Shown: piece by piece, positions 24,563 through 32,359 of the stretch
How the letters are laid out: every line of letters begins with the position of its first letter
Position numbering within the stretch: the stretch's first letter is position 1
From: Collinsella sp. OM04-5
GTDB taxonomy: Bacteria > Actinomycetota > Coriobacteriia > Coriobacteriales > Coriobacteriaceae
DNA length: 33,913 nucleotides
Direction: 5' to 3'
Assembly: GCF_003439125.1 (NCBI RefSeq)
Contig: NZ_QSUU01000011.1
Location: 1 to 33,913 of the forward strand
The notes under the pieces: model-generated
Databases searched by the model: none
Told to the model about the DNA's origin: nothing
The model's input: the letters and a program-made list of their open reading frames with translations, nothing else
Position numbers and translations under genes: made by a program

Positions 24563-25621
24563 ATGCGCGCGTTTGATTTTGAAATGTCGCGCCGGGGATT
24601 TGCCTCGGCGCTTGCCGCGGGCGCGTTGTCGCTTGCGCTGGTTGGCTGTGGCGGCGGAGCTGCGGGGGCGAGGTCTTCTGCGGGTTCGGCTGCTGGGTCT
24701 GCGGCGAGTGGCGCTGCCGCTGAGTCGGTCGAGGTGCGCGTTGCCTCGCTCAAGGGACCGACGTCGATCGGTCTGGTGCAGTTTATGGACCAGGCTGCCG
24801 ATGGCGAGACGGACAATGAGTTCGACTTTGCGATCAGCGCCGCGGCCGACGAGATTGTGCCCAAGGTCATTCAGGGCGATATCGACATTGCCCTGGTGCC
24901 GGCCAACTTGGCGAGCGTGCTCTACAACAAGACCGAGGGTGCGGTGCAGGTCATCGACATCAACACGCTGGGCGTGCTGAACGTTGTGACGGGCGACGCA
25001 GGCGTGGCCTCGTTTGGCGATCTGGCGGGTCGTACCGTCTACATGACGGGCAAGGGCACCACGCCGGAGTACGTCATGAACTACCTGCTGGAGCGCGCGG
25101 GCCTGACCGGTCAAGTGACGCTCGAGTTTAAGAGCGAACCCACCGAGGTGCTGTCGGCCCTGCTTGCCGACCCGTCCGCCGTGGGCGTGCTGCCGGAGCC
25201 ATTCAAGACCGCTGCCATCGCCAAGAGCGAGGGCAAGCTGTCGGCACCGGTGAGCCTGACCGATGTGTGGGACGAGCTCGCGGGTGACACGGGCTCCCGT
25301 TTGCTGACGGGCGTGACCGTGGTGCGCCGTGCCTTTGCCGAGGAGCATCCCGAGGCCGTTGCGGAGTTCTTGAGCTGCCATGCGGCGAGCGTTAAGGCTG
25401 TCAATGCGGCGCCGGCAGACTGGGCGCAGGCCGTGGTCGATGCCGGCATCGTGGACAACGCCAAGATCGCCGAGAAGGCGATTCCCGGGTGCATGCTTGT
25501 CTGCCAGACGGGCAAGGATATGAAGGCGGCGCTCTGTGGGTACCTGCAGGTGCTGGCCGATGCGGACGCGAGCGCCGCGGGCGGTAAGCTCCCGGCCGAT
25601 GATTTCTACTACATGGAGTAG
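24563..25621 (+). CDS. ABC transporter substrate-binding lipoprotein (NMT1/SsuA-like)
   Basis: This 352-aa protein has a lipoprotein signal: SRRGFASALAAGALSLALVGC, with a twin-Arg start (possible Tat export) and lipobox Cys near residue 30, followed by a flexible Gly/Ala/Ser linker. The mature part resembles the NMT1/THI5/SsuA/TauA-type periplasmic binding fold: VRVASLKGPTSIGLVQFMDQ, GDIDIALVPANLASVLYNK and GLPEPFKT-like VGVLPEPFKTAA. The ligand is not evident; sulfonates, thiamine precursors and aromatic compounds are known for relatives. The ATG at 24563 starts 2 bp after the hydrogenase stop with GAGGGG upstream, so it belongs to that operon. It would deliver the ligand to the fused permease/ATPase encoded next. 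Confidence 0.88.
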   Translation: MRAFDFEMSRRGFASALAAGALSLALVGCGGGAAGARSSAGSAAGSAASGAAAESVEVRVASLKGPTSIGLVQFMDQAADGETDNEFDFAISAAADEIVPKVIQGDIDIALVPANLASVLYNKTEGAVQVIDINTLGVLNVVTGDAGVASFGDLAGRTVYMTGKGTTPEYVMNYLLERAGLTGQVTLEFKSEPTEVLSALLADPSAVGVLPEPFKTAAIAKSEGKLSAPVSLTDVWDELAGDTGSRLLTGVTVVRRAFAEEHPEAVAEFLSCHAASVKAVNAAPADWAQAVVDAGIVDNAKIAEKAIPGCMLVCQTGKDMKAALCGYLQVLADADASAAGGKLPADDFYYME

Positions 25622-25624
25622 CCC

Positions 25625-27001
25625 GTGCGTGCGTTTGCTCGACAAATGACAGAGCGTATGAAGGCGGTGTCGGCAGCAGGTGCCGTCGCCGCCTTTTGGC
25701 TTGCTGTGTGGGTGCTGGTGGCGGCGCTGGTGGCGCAGCCGCTGATTTTGCCGGGGCCGGGTGCTGTTGCCTTGGCGCTGCTGCGCCTGATATGCGATGC
25801 CGGCACGTGGGCGATTCTGGCGGGCTCGGGCGCGCGGATACTGGGCGGGCTGGCGCTTGCCGCGGTATGCGGCGGTTTGTTGGCCGGGATTTCTGTACGG
25901 TCGCGGGCGTTTGCCCGCTTGGTGGCGCCGGCGCTTTCGTTTGTTAAGGCGACGCCGGTTGCCTGCGTGGTGGTCCTGCTGCTTATTTGGTTGGGGTCGG
26001 CACGTGTGAGCATCGCGGCGGTCTTTTTGATGGCGCTGCCGGGCGTATATTTCTCACTGGTCGAAGGCTTGTCGCAGGTGGATAAGCCACTGGAGCAGAT
26101 GTTCCGTCTGCATGGCGTGCGCGGCTGGCGACTGTTTTGCGCCCATACCTGGCGCGAAGTCCTGCCGTTTGTGCTTTCGTGTGCGCGTGCCGTGATCGGC
26201 ATGAGCTGGAAGGCCGGTGTGGCAGCCGAGCTGATCGGCATGGCGGTGGGCACCGTGGGTGAGCGCATCTATCAGGCGAAGCTTTTGATTGAGACGGCTG
26301 ATCTGCTGGCGTGGACCGTGCTGGTCGTTGCCGCCTCATGGGCGTGCGAGCGCGTGCTGGTGTGGCTGCTGCGGGTTTCGGGGCCCGTGGCGTGGGGTGC
26401 GGCCGTGCGGGCGCATGGGCATGGGCTGCGCGGGCGTGCGAGGGCTGCGGGCGATGGCGCTGCAGCGGAGCTTGCGCTTGCCGTGGGCGATCGCGCGCCC
26501 TGGGCGCCGGCGCTCGACGGGCTGGTGCTCAACGTGCCCGCGGGTGGGCGTATCTGTGTGATGGGCGCCTCGGGTGCGGGTAAGTCGACGCTCCTTGCCC
26601 TTGCGGCAGGGGAGTGCGCACCGTGCTCGATGGTGTTTCAGGATGCACGCTTGGTCGAGTCCGCCTCGGCGCTGGATAACGTGCTGGTGTGCGCCGATGC
26701 ACGCGTGGACGCCTCGAGTGCTGCGGCCCTGTTGCGCTTGCTGGTGCCGGGGGTCGATGTGCATGCTCGCGTGGCCGAGCTTTCGGGCGGGCAGCGCCGT
26801 CGTGTCGAGATCGCTCGAGCCCTGCTGTGTCCGGGCGGCGCGGTGATTCTTGACGAGCCCTTTACCGGTTTAGATACCGCTGCGCGCGACGCATGCGCCG
26901 AGGTCGTGCTCGACTTGCTCGACGGCCGCATGCTCCTGCTTGCCACGCACGATGTCGCCGACGCTCAGGCCCTCGATATCTCGGATATCATCACGCTCTA
27001 A
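25625..27001 (+). CDS. Fused ABC transporter permease-ATPase (SsuC-SsuB-like)
   Basis: This 458-aa protein joins two ABC subunits that are normally separate. Residues 1-255 form a SsuC/TauC-type permease with about six membrane helices; LILPGPGAVALALL and the EAA-like loop FRLHGVRGWRLFCAHTWREV are typical. After a short Arg/Gly/Ala linker (about 258-280) comes an ATPase of only 175 or so residues: Walker A GASGAGKST (about 317-325), Q-loop FQDARLVE, signature LSGGQRRRVEIARALL, Walker B AVILDEPFTGLD, and H-loop ATHDV. The ATPase is shorter than usual SsuB (about 240-260), mainly between Walker A and the Q-loop. It starts at GTG 25625, 3 bp after the binding-protein stop, with GGAG upstream. 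All catalytic motifs are intact, so it should be active as a homodimer. Confidence 0.9.
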   Translation: MRAFARQMTERMKAVSAAGAVAAFWLAVWVLVAALVAQPLILPGPGAVALALLRLICDAGTWAILAGSGARILGGLALAAVCGGLLAGISVRSRAFARLVAPALSFVKATPVACVVVLLLIWLGSARVSIAAVFLMALPGVYFSLVEGLSQVDKPLEQMFRLHGVRGWRLFCAHTWREVLPFVLSCARAVIGMSWKAGVAAELIGMAVGTVGERIYQAKLLIETADLLAWTVLVVAASWACERVLVWLLRVSGPVAWGAAVRAHGHGLRGRARAAGDGAAAELALAVGDRAPWAPALDGLVLNVPAGGRICVMGASGAGKSTLLALAAGECAPCSMVFQDARLVESASALDNVLVCADARVDASSAAALLRLLVPGVDVHARVAELSGGQRRRVEIARALLCPGGAVILDEPFTGLDTAARDACAEVVLDLLDGRMLLLATHDVADAQALDISDIITL

Positions 27002-27057
27002 ATACTAACTCAGCAACAAAATGATCCGTTTTCCTTCGTCCCCATGGGGTCGGGTGT

Positions 27058-27102
27058 GGTATTCTATCTGCGGGGTAATACTTAGGAATACCAAGTAATA
27101 CC
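27058..27102 (+). promoter_or_regulatory. Possible operator of the RelB-like gene
   Basis: GGTATTC (27058-27064) is the inverse of GAATACC (27086-27092), and two further GTAATAC strings lie at 27075-27081 and 27095-27101. Repeated sites of this kind upstream of a RelB-type gene suggest autoregulation. The link is inferred. Confidence 0.4.
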
Positions 27103-27216
27103 AACGCCGTAGAAACAAACTCCAGATGCGGGCCAATCGGGTTGCCTTCACAGCCCGTCGCCCAGCCGCGTGGCCCGCATCTATCCGCACTACCGTCGTT
27201 TCAAAAAGGAAGCGCC

Positions 27217-27417
27217 ATGGCAGAACACATGACCCCCGTAGTCGCGAAGGTCTTGCCCGAGGAGAAGGCAGCCTTCGCGGCGGCAACCCAGCTCGTGGGC
27301 ACCACGCCGTCCAACGCCATCCGCATGTTTATCGCCGCGTTCAATCGCTGCGGCACCTTCCCGTTTGACATCTCGCCCAACGGGGCTTTTGGCACTGCGC
27401 CCGATTCTCATCAATAA
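27217..27417 (+). CDS. RelB/DinJ-like antitoxin, orphan
   Basis: This 66-aa protein matches the RelB/DinJ ribbon-helix-helix pattern: a first strand (TPVVAKVLPEEKAAF), then ATQLVGTTPSNAIRMFIAAF as the two helices, and the ending GTFPFDIS, as in DinJ (GIPFEI-like). These proteins bind DNA as dimers and neutralise a YafQ/RelE toxin. The ATG at 27217 has AAAAAGGA upstream; an in-frame ATG at 27142 would add an unrelated Arg/Pro-rich stretch. No toxin gene follows: the next element is a palindromic repeat and then a CPBP protease gene. It is therefore either a solo regulator or an antitoxin that lost its toxin. The first strand has a Val-Ala-Lys-Val core, less typical than VTVRVD. Confidence 0.8.
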   Translation: MAEHMTPVVAKVLPEEKAAFAAATQLVGTTPSNAIRMFIAAFNRCGTFPFDISPNGAFGTAPDSHQ

Positions 27418-27420
27418 TGA

Positions 27421-27490
27421 CTGTCCCAAACTGCCGGCATTTGGGGACGTTCCTTTTCTGCCGGCAGTTAAGGAACGTCCCTAAGTGCCG
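27421..27490. repeat. REP-like repeat (family B, copy 3)
   Basis: CTGCCGGCA occurs twice (27431-27439 and 27459-27467), with GGGGACGTTCCTTTT between the two and AAGGAACGTCCCTAA after the second, so long and short arms alternate as in copy 1. It lies between the RelB-like gene and the ribosome site of the CPBP gene, so it would be in that gene's 5' leader if transcription reads through. Confidence 0.8.
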
Positions 27491-27508
27491 GGTTTTGAGG
27501 AGGTTGGC

Positions 27509-28420
27509 ATGCTCAATGCGATGATTTGGGCGCTTGCCTGTTTTGGCGTCGTCGCTGCCGATATCGCCCTGAGCGTGGTTTTGTTCTCCGCTCTGGGCGT
27601 CGCATCGGTGTTCATGGGCTTTTCGATTGACGGCCTCGATATTCAATTGCTTCAGGCTGTCGCGCAGACGGCATCGTTTTTAATGGCGCTGCTGTGGTGG
27701 CGTTATCTGTGGCCGCGTTCGTTTATGGCACGCCGGCAATGCGCGCATCCGCTCGGCGGGGGAGCGCGTGGGGCGTGGAAGCGCATCGCCTGCGTTATCG
27801 TGATCGGCCTTGCCCTGCAGGTGGTCGTTGGCTACGTGACCGACGCCGTGCTGTCGCTGTTGCCCGAGGCTGCGGCCGACTACAGCGAGCTTGTCGAGGA
27901 AACAGGCATGGGCGACACCAGCTATCTCGCCGTCCTGACTACGGTGCTCGGCGCCCCATTTTGTGAAGAGCTGCTGGTACGCGGCATTATTTTTGAGTTT
28001 TCGCTTCGAGCGTTTAATCCGCAGTGCCGCCCACTTTGGAAGCGCCGGCGTCGTGCGGGTGCGCAGGACGGCGCCATGGTGCCCTGGGCGGCCCCGAGCA
28101 CGTGGGGTATCACCGCGGCGATTGTGCTGCAGGCGGCAATCTTCGGTTTTATGCACATGAATTGGGTGCAAGGTTGCTACGCGGGTGCCGCTGGCCTCAT
28201 CTTTGGTTGGGTGCTCGTGACGACCGGAAAGCTCCGCTACACGATCCTGCTGCACTTCGCCTTTAATGCCGGGTCGTATCTCATGACGTTGCTCTGGTTT
28301 GTGAACACGCCGTTCGACGTGGCAATTACGGTCGCCATCGCCGGCGTCATCCTCGTTGAGGCAATGCGGTCGCTGCGCCGCGCGTGTGGGATGGATGCAG
28401 CGAGCGCACCGCTGCCCTAG
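27509..28420 (+). CDS. CPBP-family intramembrane glutamic protease
   Basis: This 303-aa membrane protein has about seven hydrophobic segments. The CPBP (Rce1/Abi, formerly CAAX-protease) motifs are intact: EELLVRG (E153, E154, R158), FGFMHM (His216) and LLHFAFN (H249, N253). These residues form the active site within the membrane. A basic loop of about 35 residues (FNPQCRPLWKRRRRAGAQ and on) is inserted after motif 1. The ATG at 27509 has GAGGAGG upstream; a GTG at 27485 lies inside a repeat. Bacterial relatives act in bacteriocin immunity, peptide maturation or membrane protein turnover; nothing nearby points to a substrate. Its stop overlaps the stop of the converging ygiQ gene by 3 bp. Confidence 0.92.
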   Translation: MLNAMIWALACFGVVAADIALSVVLFSALGVASVFMGFSIDGLDIQLLQAVAQTASFLMALLWWRYLWPRSFMARRQCAHPLGGGARGAWKRIACVIVIGLALQVVVGYVTDAVLSLLPEAAADYSELVEETGMGDTSYLAVLTTVLGAPFCEELLVRGIIFEFSLRAFNPQCRPLWKRRRRAGAQDGAMVPWAAPSTWGITAAIVLQAAIFGFMHMNWVQGCYAGAAGLIFGWVLVTTGKLRYTILLHFAFNAGSYLMTLLWFVNTPFDVAITVAIAGVILVEAMRSLRRACGMDAASAPLP

Positions 28421-30549
28421 TTGCGACGCCCGCCGCCGTTGGCGCCCTGTCGCCCCTGGGCCGCGCGATTGCGCCCGGCGGTGTTCTGCGCACGCGACAT
28501 GCCACCGTGCCCCTTGCTGCCTTTGGGTCCCTTGCCAGCGCCGCCAACGCCACCGTGGGCCTTGCCGCCCTTCTTGCCGGTGCCATGCCCCCCGCCGGCA
28601 GATGTCTCGCCCGGGCGCGGCGGCACGGGGCGAATCAGGCAATGCTTGGTGTAGCCAATCAGATCGCGGCGGCCGGCTTTTTCCAGCGCCTCACGCACGA
28701 GCTTGTAGTTCTCGGGCTTGCGGTATTGGATGAGCGCACGCTGCATGGCCTTCTCGTGTGGGTCGCGTGCCACGTAGATCGGCTTCATGGTGCGTGGGTC
28801 CACGCCGGTGTAGTACATGCAGGTCGACATGGTGGACGGCGTGGGGTAGAAGTCCTGCACCTGCTCGGGCATGTAGCCCATGTCGCGCACGGCCTCGGCA
28901 AGGTCCACGGCTTCCTTCATCGTTGAACCGGGGTGGCTCGAGATTAGGTACGGCACCACATACTGCTTGAGTCCGTATTCGCGGTTCAGGCGTTCAAATT
29001 TACGGCAGAACGCGTCGTAGACGGCGCGGCTCGGCTTGCCCATCACGGAGAGCACCGCGTCGCTCACGTGCTCGGGCGCTACGCGTAGCTGGCCCGAGAC
29101 ATGGTGTTCCAGCAGCTCGCGCAAAAACTCGTCCGAGGCGTCGGCCATGGTGTAGTCAAAGCGGATGCCGCTGCGCACGAAGACCTTCTTGACGCCTGGC
29201 AGCTGGCGCAGGTCGCGCAACAGCTGCGTGTAGCCGCTCTCGTCGACCACCATGTTCTTGCACACGCTCGGCCACAGGCAGCGCTTGTTCTTGCACACGC
29301 CGTGCTTGAGCTGTTTGTCGCAGGCAGGACGGCTAAAGTTGGCCGTCGGTCCGCCCACGTCGTTGATGTAGCCCTTAAACTCGGGGTCGCGCGTGAGTAG
29401 CTCGGCCTCGCGCATAATCGAATCGTGGCTACGCATCTGCAGCACGCGGCCCTGGTGGAAGGTCAGCGCGCAAAACGAGCACTCACCAAAGCAGCCGCGG
29501 TTAGAGCTGATGGAAAACTTGATCTCGGCAAAGGCCGGCACGCCGCCTGCCGCGTCGTAATCGGGATGCCAATCGCGTGCGTAGGGGAGTTCGGCAACCT
29601 CGTCCATCTCATCGGTGGTGAGCGTCGCCGACGGCGGGTTCTGCACCACATAGACGCTGTTGGGGTAGGGCTCTACCAGGCGGTGTCCGGTGATGGGATC
29701 CATGTTCTGCTGCTGCACATTAAAGCTGCGCGCGTAGTTGAGCTTGTCGGCGGCAAGGTCGTCCCAGCTGGGCAGCAGGTCGTAGTCGTAGACCTCGTCG
29801 AGCGAGTTGGTACGGTAGACGGTGCCGTTGATATAGGTGATTTGGTCGACGGGCAGGCCCGCGTCGAGCGCGTCGGCGATCTCGACGATCGCGTGCTCGC
29901 CCATGCCGTAGATGAGGATGTCGGCGCCCGAGTCGAGCAGCACCGAGCGCTTGAGCTTATCCTGCCAGTAGTCGTAGTGGGCCAGACGACGCAGGCTCGC
30001 CTCGATGCCGCCGATGATGATGGGCGCGTCCTTGAACGTTTGGCGGATGAGGTTGCCGTAGACCGTGACGGCGCGGTTGGGGCGGTGCCCCTCTTTACCG
30101 CCAGGGGTGTAGGCATCGGTGTGGCGACGATGCTTGGTCACCGAGTAGTGATTGACCATGGAGTCCATGTTGCCGGCGGAGACCAGAAAGCCCAGGCGCG
30201 GCTCGCCGAGCACGGTGATACTGGCGGGATCGGTCCAGTCGGGCTGACAGATAATGCCCACTTTGTAGCCGTGTGCGTCGAGCACGCGGCTGACGATGGC
30301 CATGCCAAAGCTGGGATGGTCCACGTAGGCGTCGCCGCAGATGTAGACGAAGTCGCACTGGTCCCAGCCACGCGCATCCATGTCGGCGCGGCTGACGGGG
30401 AGGAACTTGTCGCGGCCCGGACGCCAGGGGCGGACGGGTGTCGCCTTGACGGTTGTGGCCTGTGCCTTACCGCCGCGCTTTTGCTGCTGGCCCTGTTTGC
30501 CCTGCTGACTGCGCTGGTTGTTCTGAGCGTGCTGAGGCTTTTTTGCCAC
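28417..30549 (-). CDS. ygiQ: YgiQ-family radical SAM protein
   Basis: This protein of about 710 aa belongs to the YgiQ family (UPF0313). The [4Fe-4S]/SAM motif is CFGECSFC (C353, C357, C360) in SISSNRGCFGECSFCALTF. Other blocks are the N-terminal YgiQ region (VYICGDAYVDHPSFG, about 68-82; GGIEASLRRLAHYDYW, about 180-195) and the C-terminal VAPEHVSDAVL and QDFYPTPSTMSTCMYYTGVDP. The reaction is unknown. The N-terminal 40 residues (Gln/Lys-rich) and the last 60 (Gly/Lys/Arg-rich) are low complexity. The start is GTG at 30549, just after GGGAGGG; the open frame extends to 30717 through a hairpin and is unlikely to be translated there. It diverges from the DUF1275 gene. Confidence 0.93.
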   Translation of the reverse strand: MAKKPQHAQNNQRSQQGKQGQQQKRGGKAQATTVKATPVRPWRPGRDKFLPVSRADMDARGWDQCDFVYICGDAYVDHPSFGMAIVSRVLDAHGYKVGIICQPDWTDPASITVLGEPRLGFLVSAGNMDSMVNHYSVTKHRRHTDAYTPGGKEGHRPNRAVTVYGNLIRQTFKDAPIIIGGIEASLRRLAHYDYWQDKLKRSVLLDSGADILIYGMGEHAIVEIADALDAGLPVDQITYINGTVYRTNSLDEVYDYDLLPSWDDLAADKLNYARSFNVQQQNMDPITGHRLVEPYPNSVYVVQNPPSATLTTDEMDEVAELPYARDWHPDYDAAGGVPAFAEIKFSISSNRGCFGECSFCALTFHQGRVLQMRSHDSIMREAELLTRDPEFKGYINDVGGPTANFSRPACDKQLKHGVCKNKRCLWPSVCKNMVVDESGYTQLLRDLRQLPGVKKVFVRSGIRFDYTMADASDEFLRELLEHHVSGQLRVAPEHVSDAVLSVMGKPSRAVYDAFCRKFERLNREYGLKQYVVPYLISSHPGSTMKEAVDLAEAVRDMGYMPEQVQDFYPTPSTMSTCMYYTGVDPRTMKPIYVARDPHEKAMQRALIQYRKPENYKLVREALEKAGRRDLIGYTKHCLIRPVPPRPGETSAGGGHGTGKKGGKAHGGVGGAGKGPKGSKGHGGMSRAQNTAGRNRAAQGRQGANGGGRRN

Positions 30550-30586
30550 GATCCCTCCCGGTGTTTGTATGCTGCACGTAATTGTA

Positions 30587-30621
30587 ACCAGTCTTTTTAG
30601 GACGGGGCTAAAAAGACTGGT
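30587..30621. repeat. 14-bp perfect hairpin upstream of ygiQ
   Basis: ACCAGTCTTTTTAG (30587-30600) is the exact reverse complement of CTAAAAAGACTGGT (30608-30621), with a 7-nt loop. It lies 38 bp before the ygiQ start, in the region between two divergent genes. It may be a regulator site or a leader hairpin; no U tract follows on either strand. Confidence 0.75.
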
Positions 30622-30799
30622 GGAGTACACGAGGTCTCGGGTGTCGGTGCCGCGCCCGCCGTTTGTTTCCAGACTGTGTATCTGCGCGTTGGAGAACCCG
30701 TCTCGCGCGTACGCCATGTTGTCAATGGGTTACAGTATGAACGGCGGCTATGTTTCCGCCAACGCACGAGAGAGTCGTCAACAAGGAGGATGCACGACG

Positions 30800-31516
30800 A
30801 TGCAGCGTGCCAAACAGATATCGGAATCCATTGAGCTGGGCATCATCTTGGCGCTCGCCGGTGGCTTTATGGATGTGTATTCGTACATTGGGCGCGACCA
30901 TGTTTTCGCCAACGCGCAGACGGGCAACATCCTGCTGGTGGGCGTGAGCATCTCGGAGGGCAATTGGGCACTTGCGGGGCGTTACTTCTTCCCTGTGGTT
31001 TCGTTTGCTGTGGGCATTATGCTTGCCGACCTGGTACACGAGCGTTTTGGCAGCGTGATCCACTGGCGTCAGGTGACGGTGTTCTTTGAAGCCGTCATCT
31101 TGCTGGGCGTGAGTTTTATTCCCGGTGGCGATTTCAACCTGCTCGCCAACTGCCTTACTTCGTTTGCCTGCGGTATGCAGGTCGAGAGCTTCCGCAAGAT
31201 TCATGGACACGGCATCGCCACGACCATGTGTATCGGCAACCTCCGTAATGCCTTGCAAAACGTGGACGACTACATCATTACCCACAAGCGCGGCTTTTTG
31301 GAAAACGGCCTGCTGTACTTTGGCGTGATCTTTACCTTTGTGTTTGGCGCCGTGTTGGGCAACTGGTGTATTGAGCGCATGGGCCTGCACGCCATCGTCG
31401 TGGCGAGCGTGCTGCTGTTTGTCGCGTTTGCCATCATGTTTATCGACCGCGAGCGCGACTTGCGTTTTCGCTGGAAGGTTGCGGCCGAGGCTTGGAAAGA
31501 GGGCTGCCGAAAGTAA
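30800..31516 (+). CDS. DUF1275 (YoaK-like) membrane protein
   Basis: This 238-aa protein has about six hydrophobic segments and the DUF1275 hallmarks: LALAGGFMDVYSYIGRDHVFANAQTGNILLVG at the start, then FACGMQVESFRKIHGHGIATTMCIGNLRNAL in the middle. Function is unknown in general; a small-molecule transporter is often suggested. The frame is open from 30569, but the ATG at 30800 has AAGGAGG at 10 bases and starts exactly at the domain. It is monocistronic with its own terminator. Confidence 0.92.
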   Translation: MQRAKQISESIELGIILALAGGFMDVYSYIGRDHVFANAQTGNILLVGVSISEGNWALAGRYFFPVVSFAVGIMLADLVHERFGSVIHWRQVTVFFEAVILLGVSFIPGGDFNLLANCLTSFACGMQVESFRKIHGHGIATTMCIGNLRNALQNVDDYIITHKRGFLENGLLYFGVIFTFVFGAVLGNWCIERMGLHAIVVASVLLFVAFAIMFIDRERDLRFRWKVAAEAWKEGCRK

Positions 31517-31521
31517 CCGAA

Positions 31522-31558
31522 TGCGGCAAAGAGACAGCCCCTTTGCCGCATTATTTTT
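31522..31558 (+). terminator. Rho-independent terminator of the DUF1275 gene
   Basis: TGCGGCAAAG (31522-31531) and CTTTGCCGCA (31541-31550) form a perfect 10-bp stem with a 9-nt loop, followed by TTATTTTT. Confidence 0.92.
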
Positions 31559-31577
31559 CATCTCTATGTAGTACAGC

Positions 31578-31612
31578 TTCAGGAGCCAGAAAAAAACTAT
31601 CTAGCTCCTGAA
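31578..31612. repeat. 9-bp inverted repeat downstream of the LURP-one-like gene
   Basis: TTCAGGAGC (31578-31586) pairs with GCTCCTGAA (31604-31612) across a 17-nt loop. In the minus-strand direction it begins 27 bp after the stop of the next gene and may be a weak terminator or 3' hairpin; a T run lies in the loop only. Confidence 0.5.
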
Positions 31613-31638
31613 TGTTGTTGCGAACTGCTTTTTGCAAT

Positions 31639-32178
31639 TTATTCGAGATGCTCTTCAATCCGAGCCCTCAGAAGGGCAATGGCTGTGGGTATTCCAATTG
31701 CGGCGGCTAATTCGGCTTTATCCAAAACCTGTATGTTAAAGCACGATTGTTTATCACATTGAAGGACGTTAACTGAAGATAGCTTCACTTCCCGTTGACT
31801 GAATATATCGTAATCTCCAAATAGGAAGTTACCTTTTATTGTGTAATTCGGTATGTTCGTTACGCACTTCATCTCAAGTCTGTTTAGGCCATAATCGAAC
31901 ACCGCAACTTCCTTGTGTTCGATGATGAGCGCAACCCTGGGCATGTTACTAAAACCACCGTCGACGACAGTAAAGAGCTTTTCATTTGCATCGTCATAAA
32001 CGGTGTATTTAAGACTCAATAGCTGTCCTAGTGGACCCGTGAACCCATGTCTTTTGATGTTGAGGTTGTCTCCCGCTGGGTTGACGAGAGCCAGAGCATG
32101 CGGATAAGGGTTACCTTCAATTGAGATTCGATATTCGTTTGTAGCCGTCTTGCTCGATTTAGGACCAGTAGCCTTCAC
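31639..32178 (-). CDS. LURP-one-related (YxjI-like) protein
   Basis: This 179-aa protein looks like the LURP-one/Tubby-like beta-barrel family by its pattern of paired strands: LSLKYTVYDDANEKLFTVV, ALIIEHKEVAVFDYGLN, and YTIKGNFLFGDYDIFSQREV, then a C-terminal helix (AAIGIPTAIALLRARIEEHLE). The function of bacterial members is unknown. The GC content is clearly lower than in the rest of the window and codons are AT-rich, which suggests transfer from another source. The start is GTG at 32178 with GAGGCG upstream; no earlier start lies in frame. A small Cys-rich frame upstream overlaps it by 20 bp, so coupling or an old frameshift is possible. The family call rests on strand pattern, not on a diagnostic motif. 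Confidence 0.65.
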   Translation of the reverse strand: MKATGPKSSKTATNEYRISIEGNPYPHALALVNPAGDNLNIKRHGFTGPLGQLLSLKYTVYDDANEKLFTVVDGGFSNMPRVALIIEHKEVAVFDYGLNRLEMKCVTNIPNYTIKGNFLFGDYDIFSQREVKLSSVNVLQCDKQSCFNIQVLDKAELAAAIGIPTAIALLRARIEEHLE

Positions 32179-32359
32179 GCGTCATCGCCTCGATTGAATT
32201 GGAACCGTCTTCTGCTTCGTGCGGAGAATTACGCTGTATGTTGCAGTACATGCAGCTGCAATAACCGCATGGGCAATTTCTAACAAAATGAATGACACTA
32301 TTTGCTGCATGCATATTAATTACTATAAAGTATCCTTTTATAAACGTATTGTCAAACAT
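32159..32359 (-). CDS. Possible small Cys-rich protein
   Basis: This 66-aa frame contains a tight Cys cluster, CPCGYCSCMYCN (about residues 29-40), which resembles a metal or Fe-S site. It overlaps the LURP-one-like gene by 20 bp in another frame, as coupled genes do. Against it: no good ribosome site precedes either ATG (32359 or 32314), and the region is AT-rich with few stops excluded by chance. It could instead be the frameshifted N-terminus of the downstream gene. I do not recognise it. Confidence 0.3.
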   Translation of the reverse strand: MFDNTFIKGYFIVINMHAANSVIHFVRNCPCGYCSCMYCNIQRNSPHEAEDGSNSIEAMTREGYWS

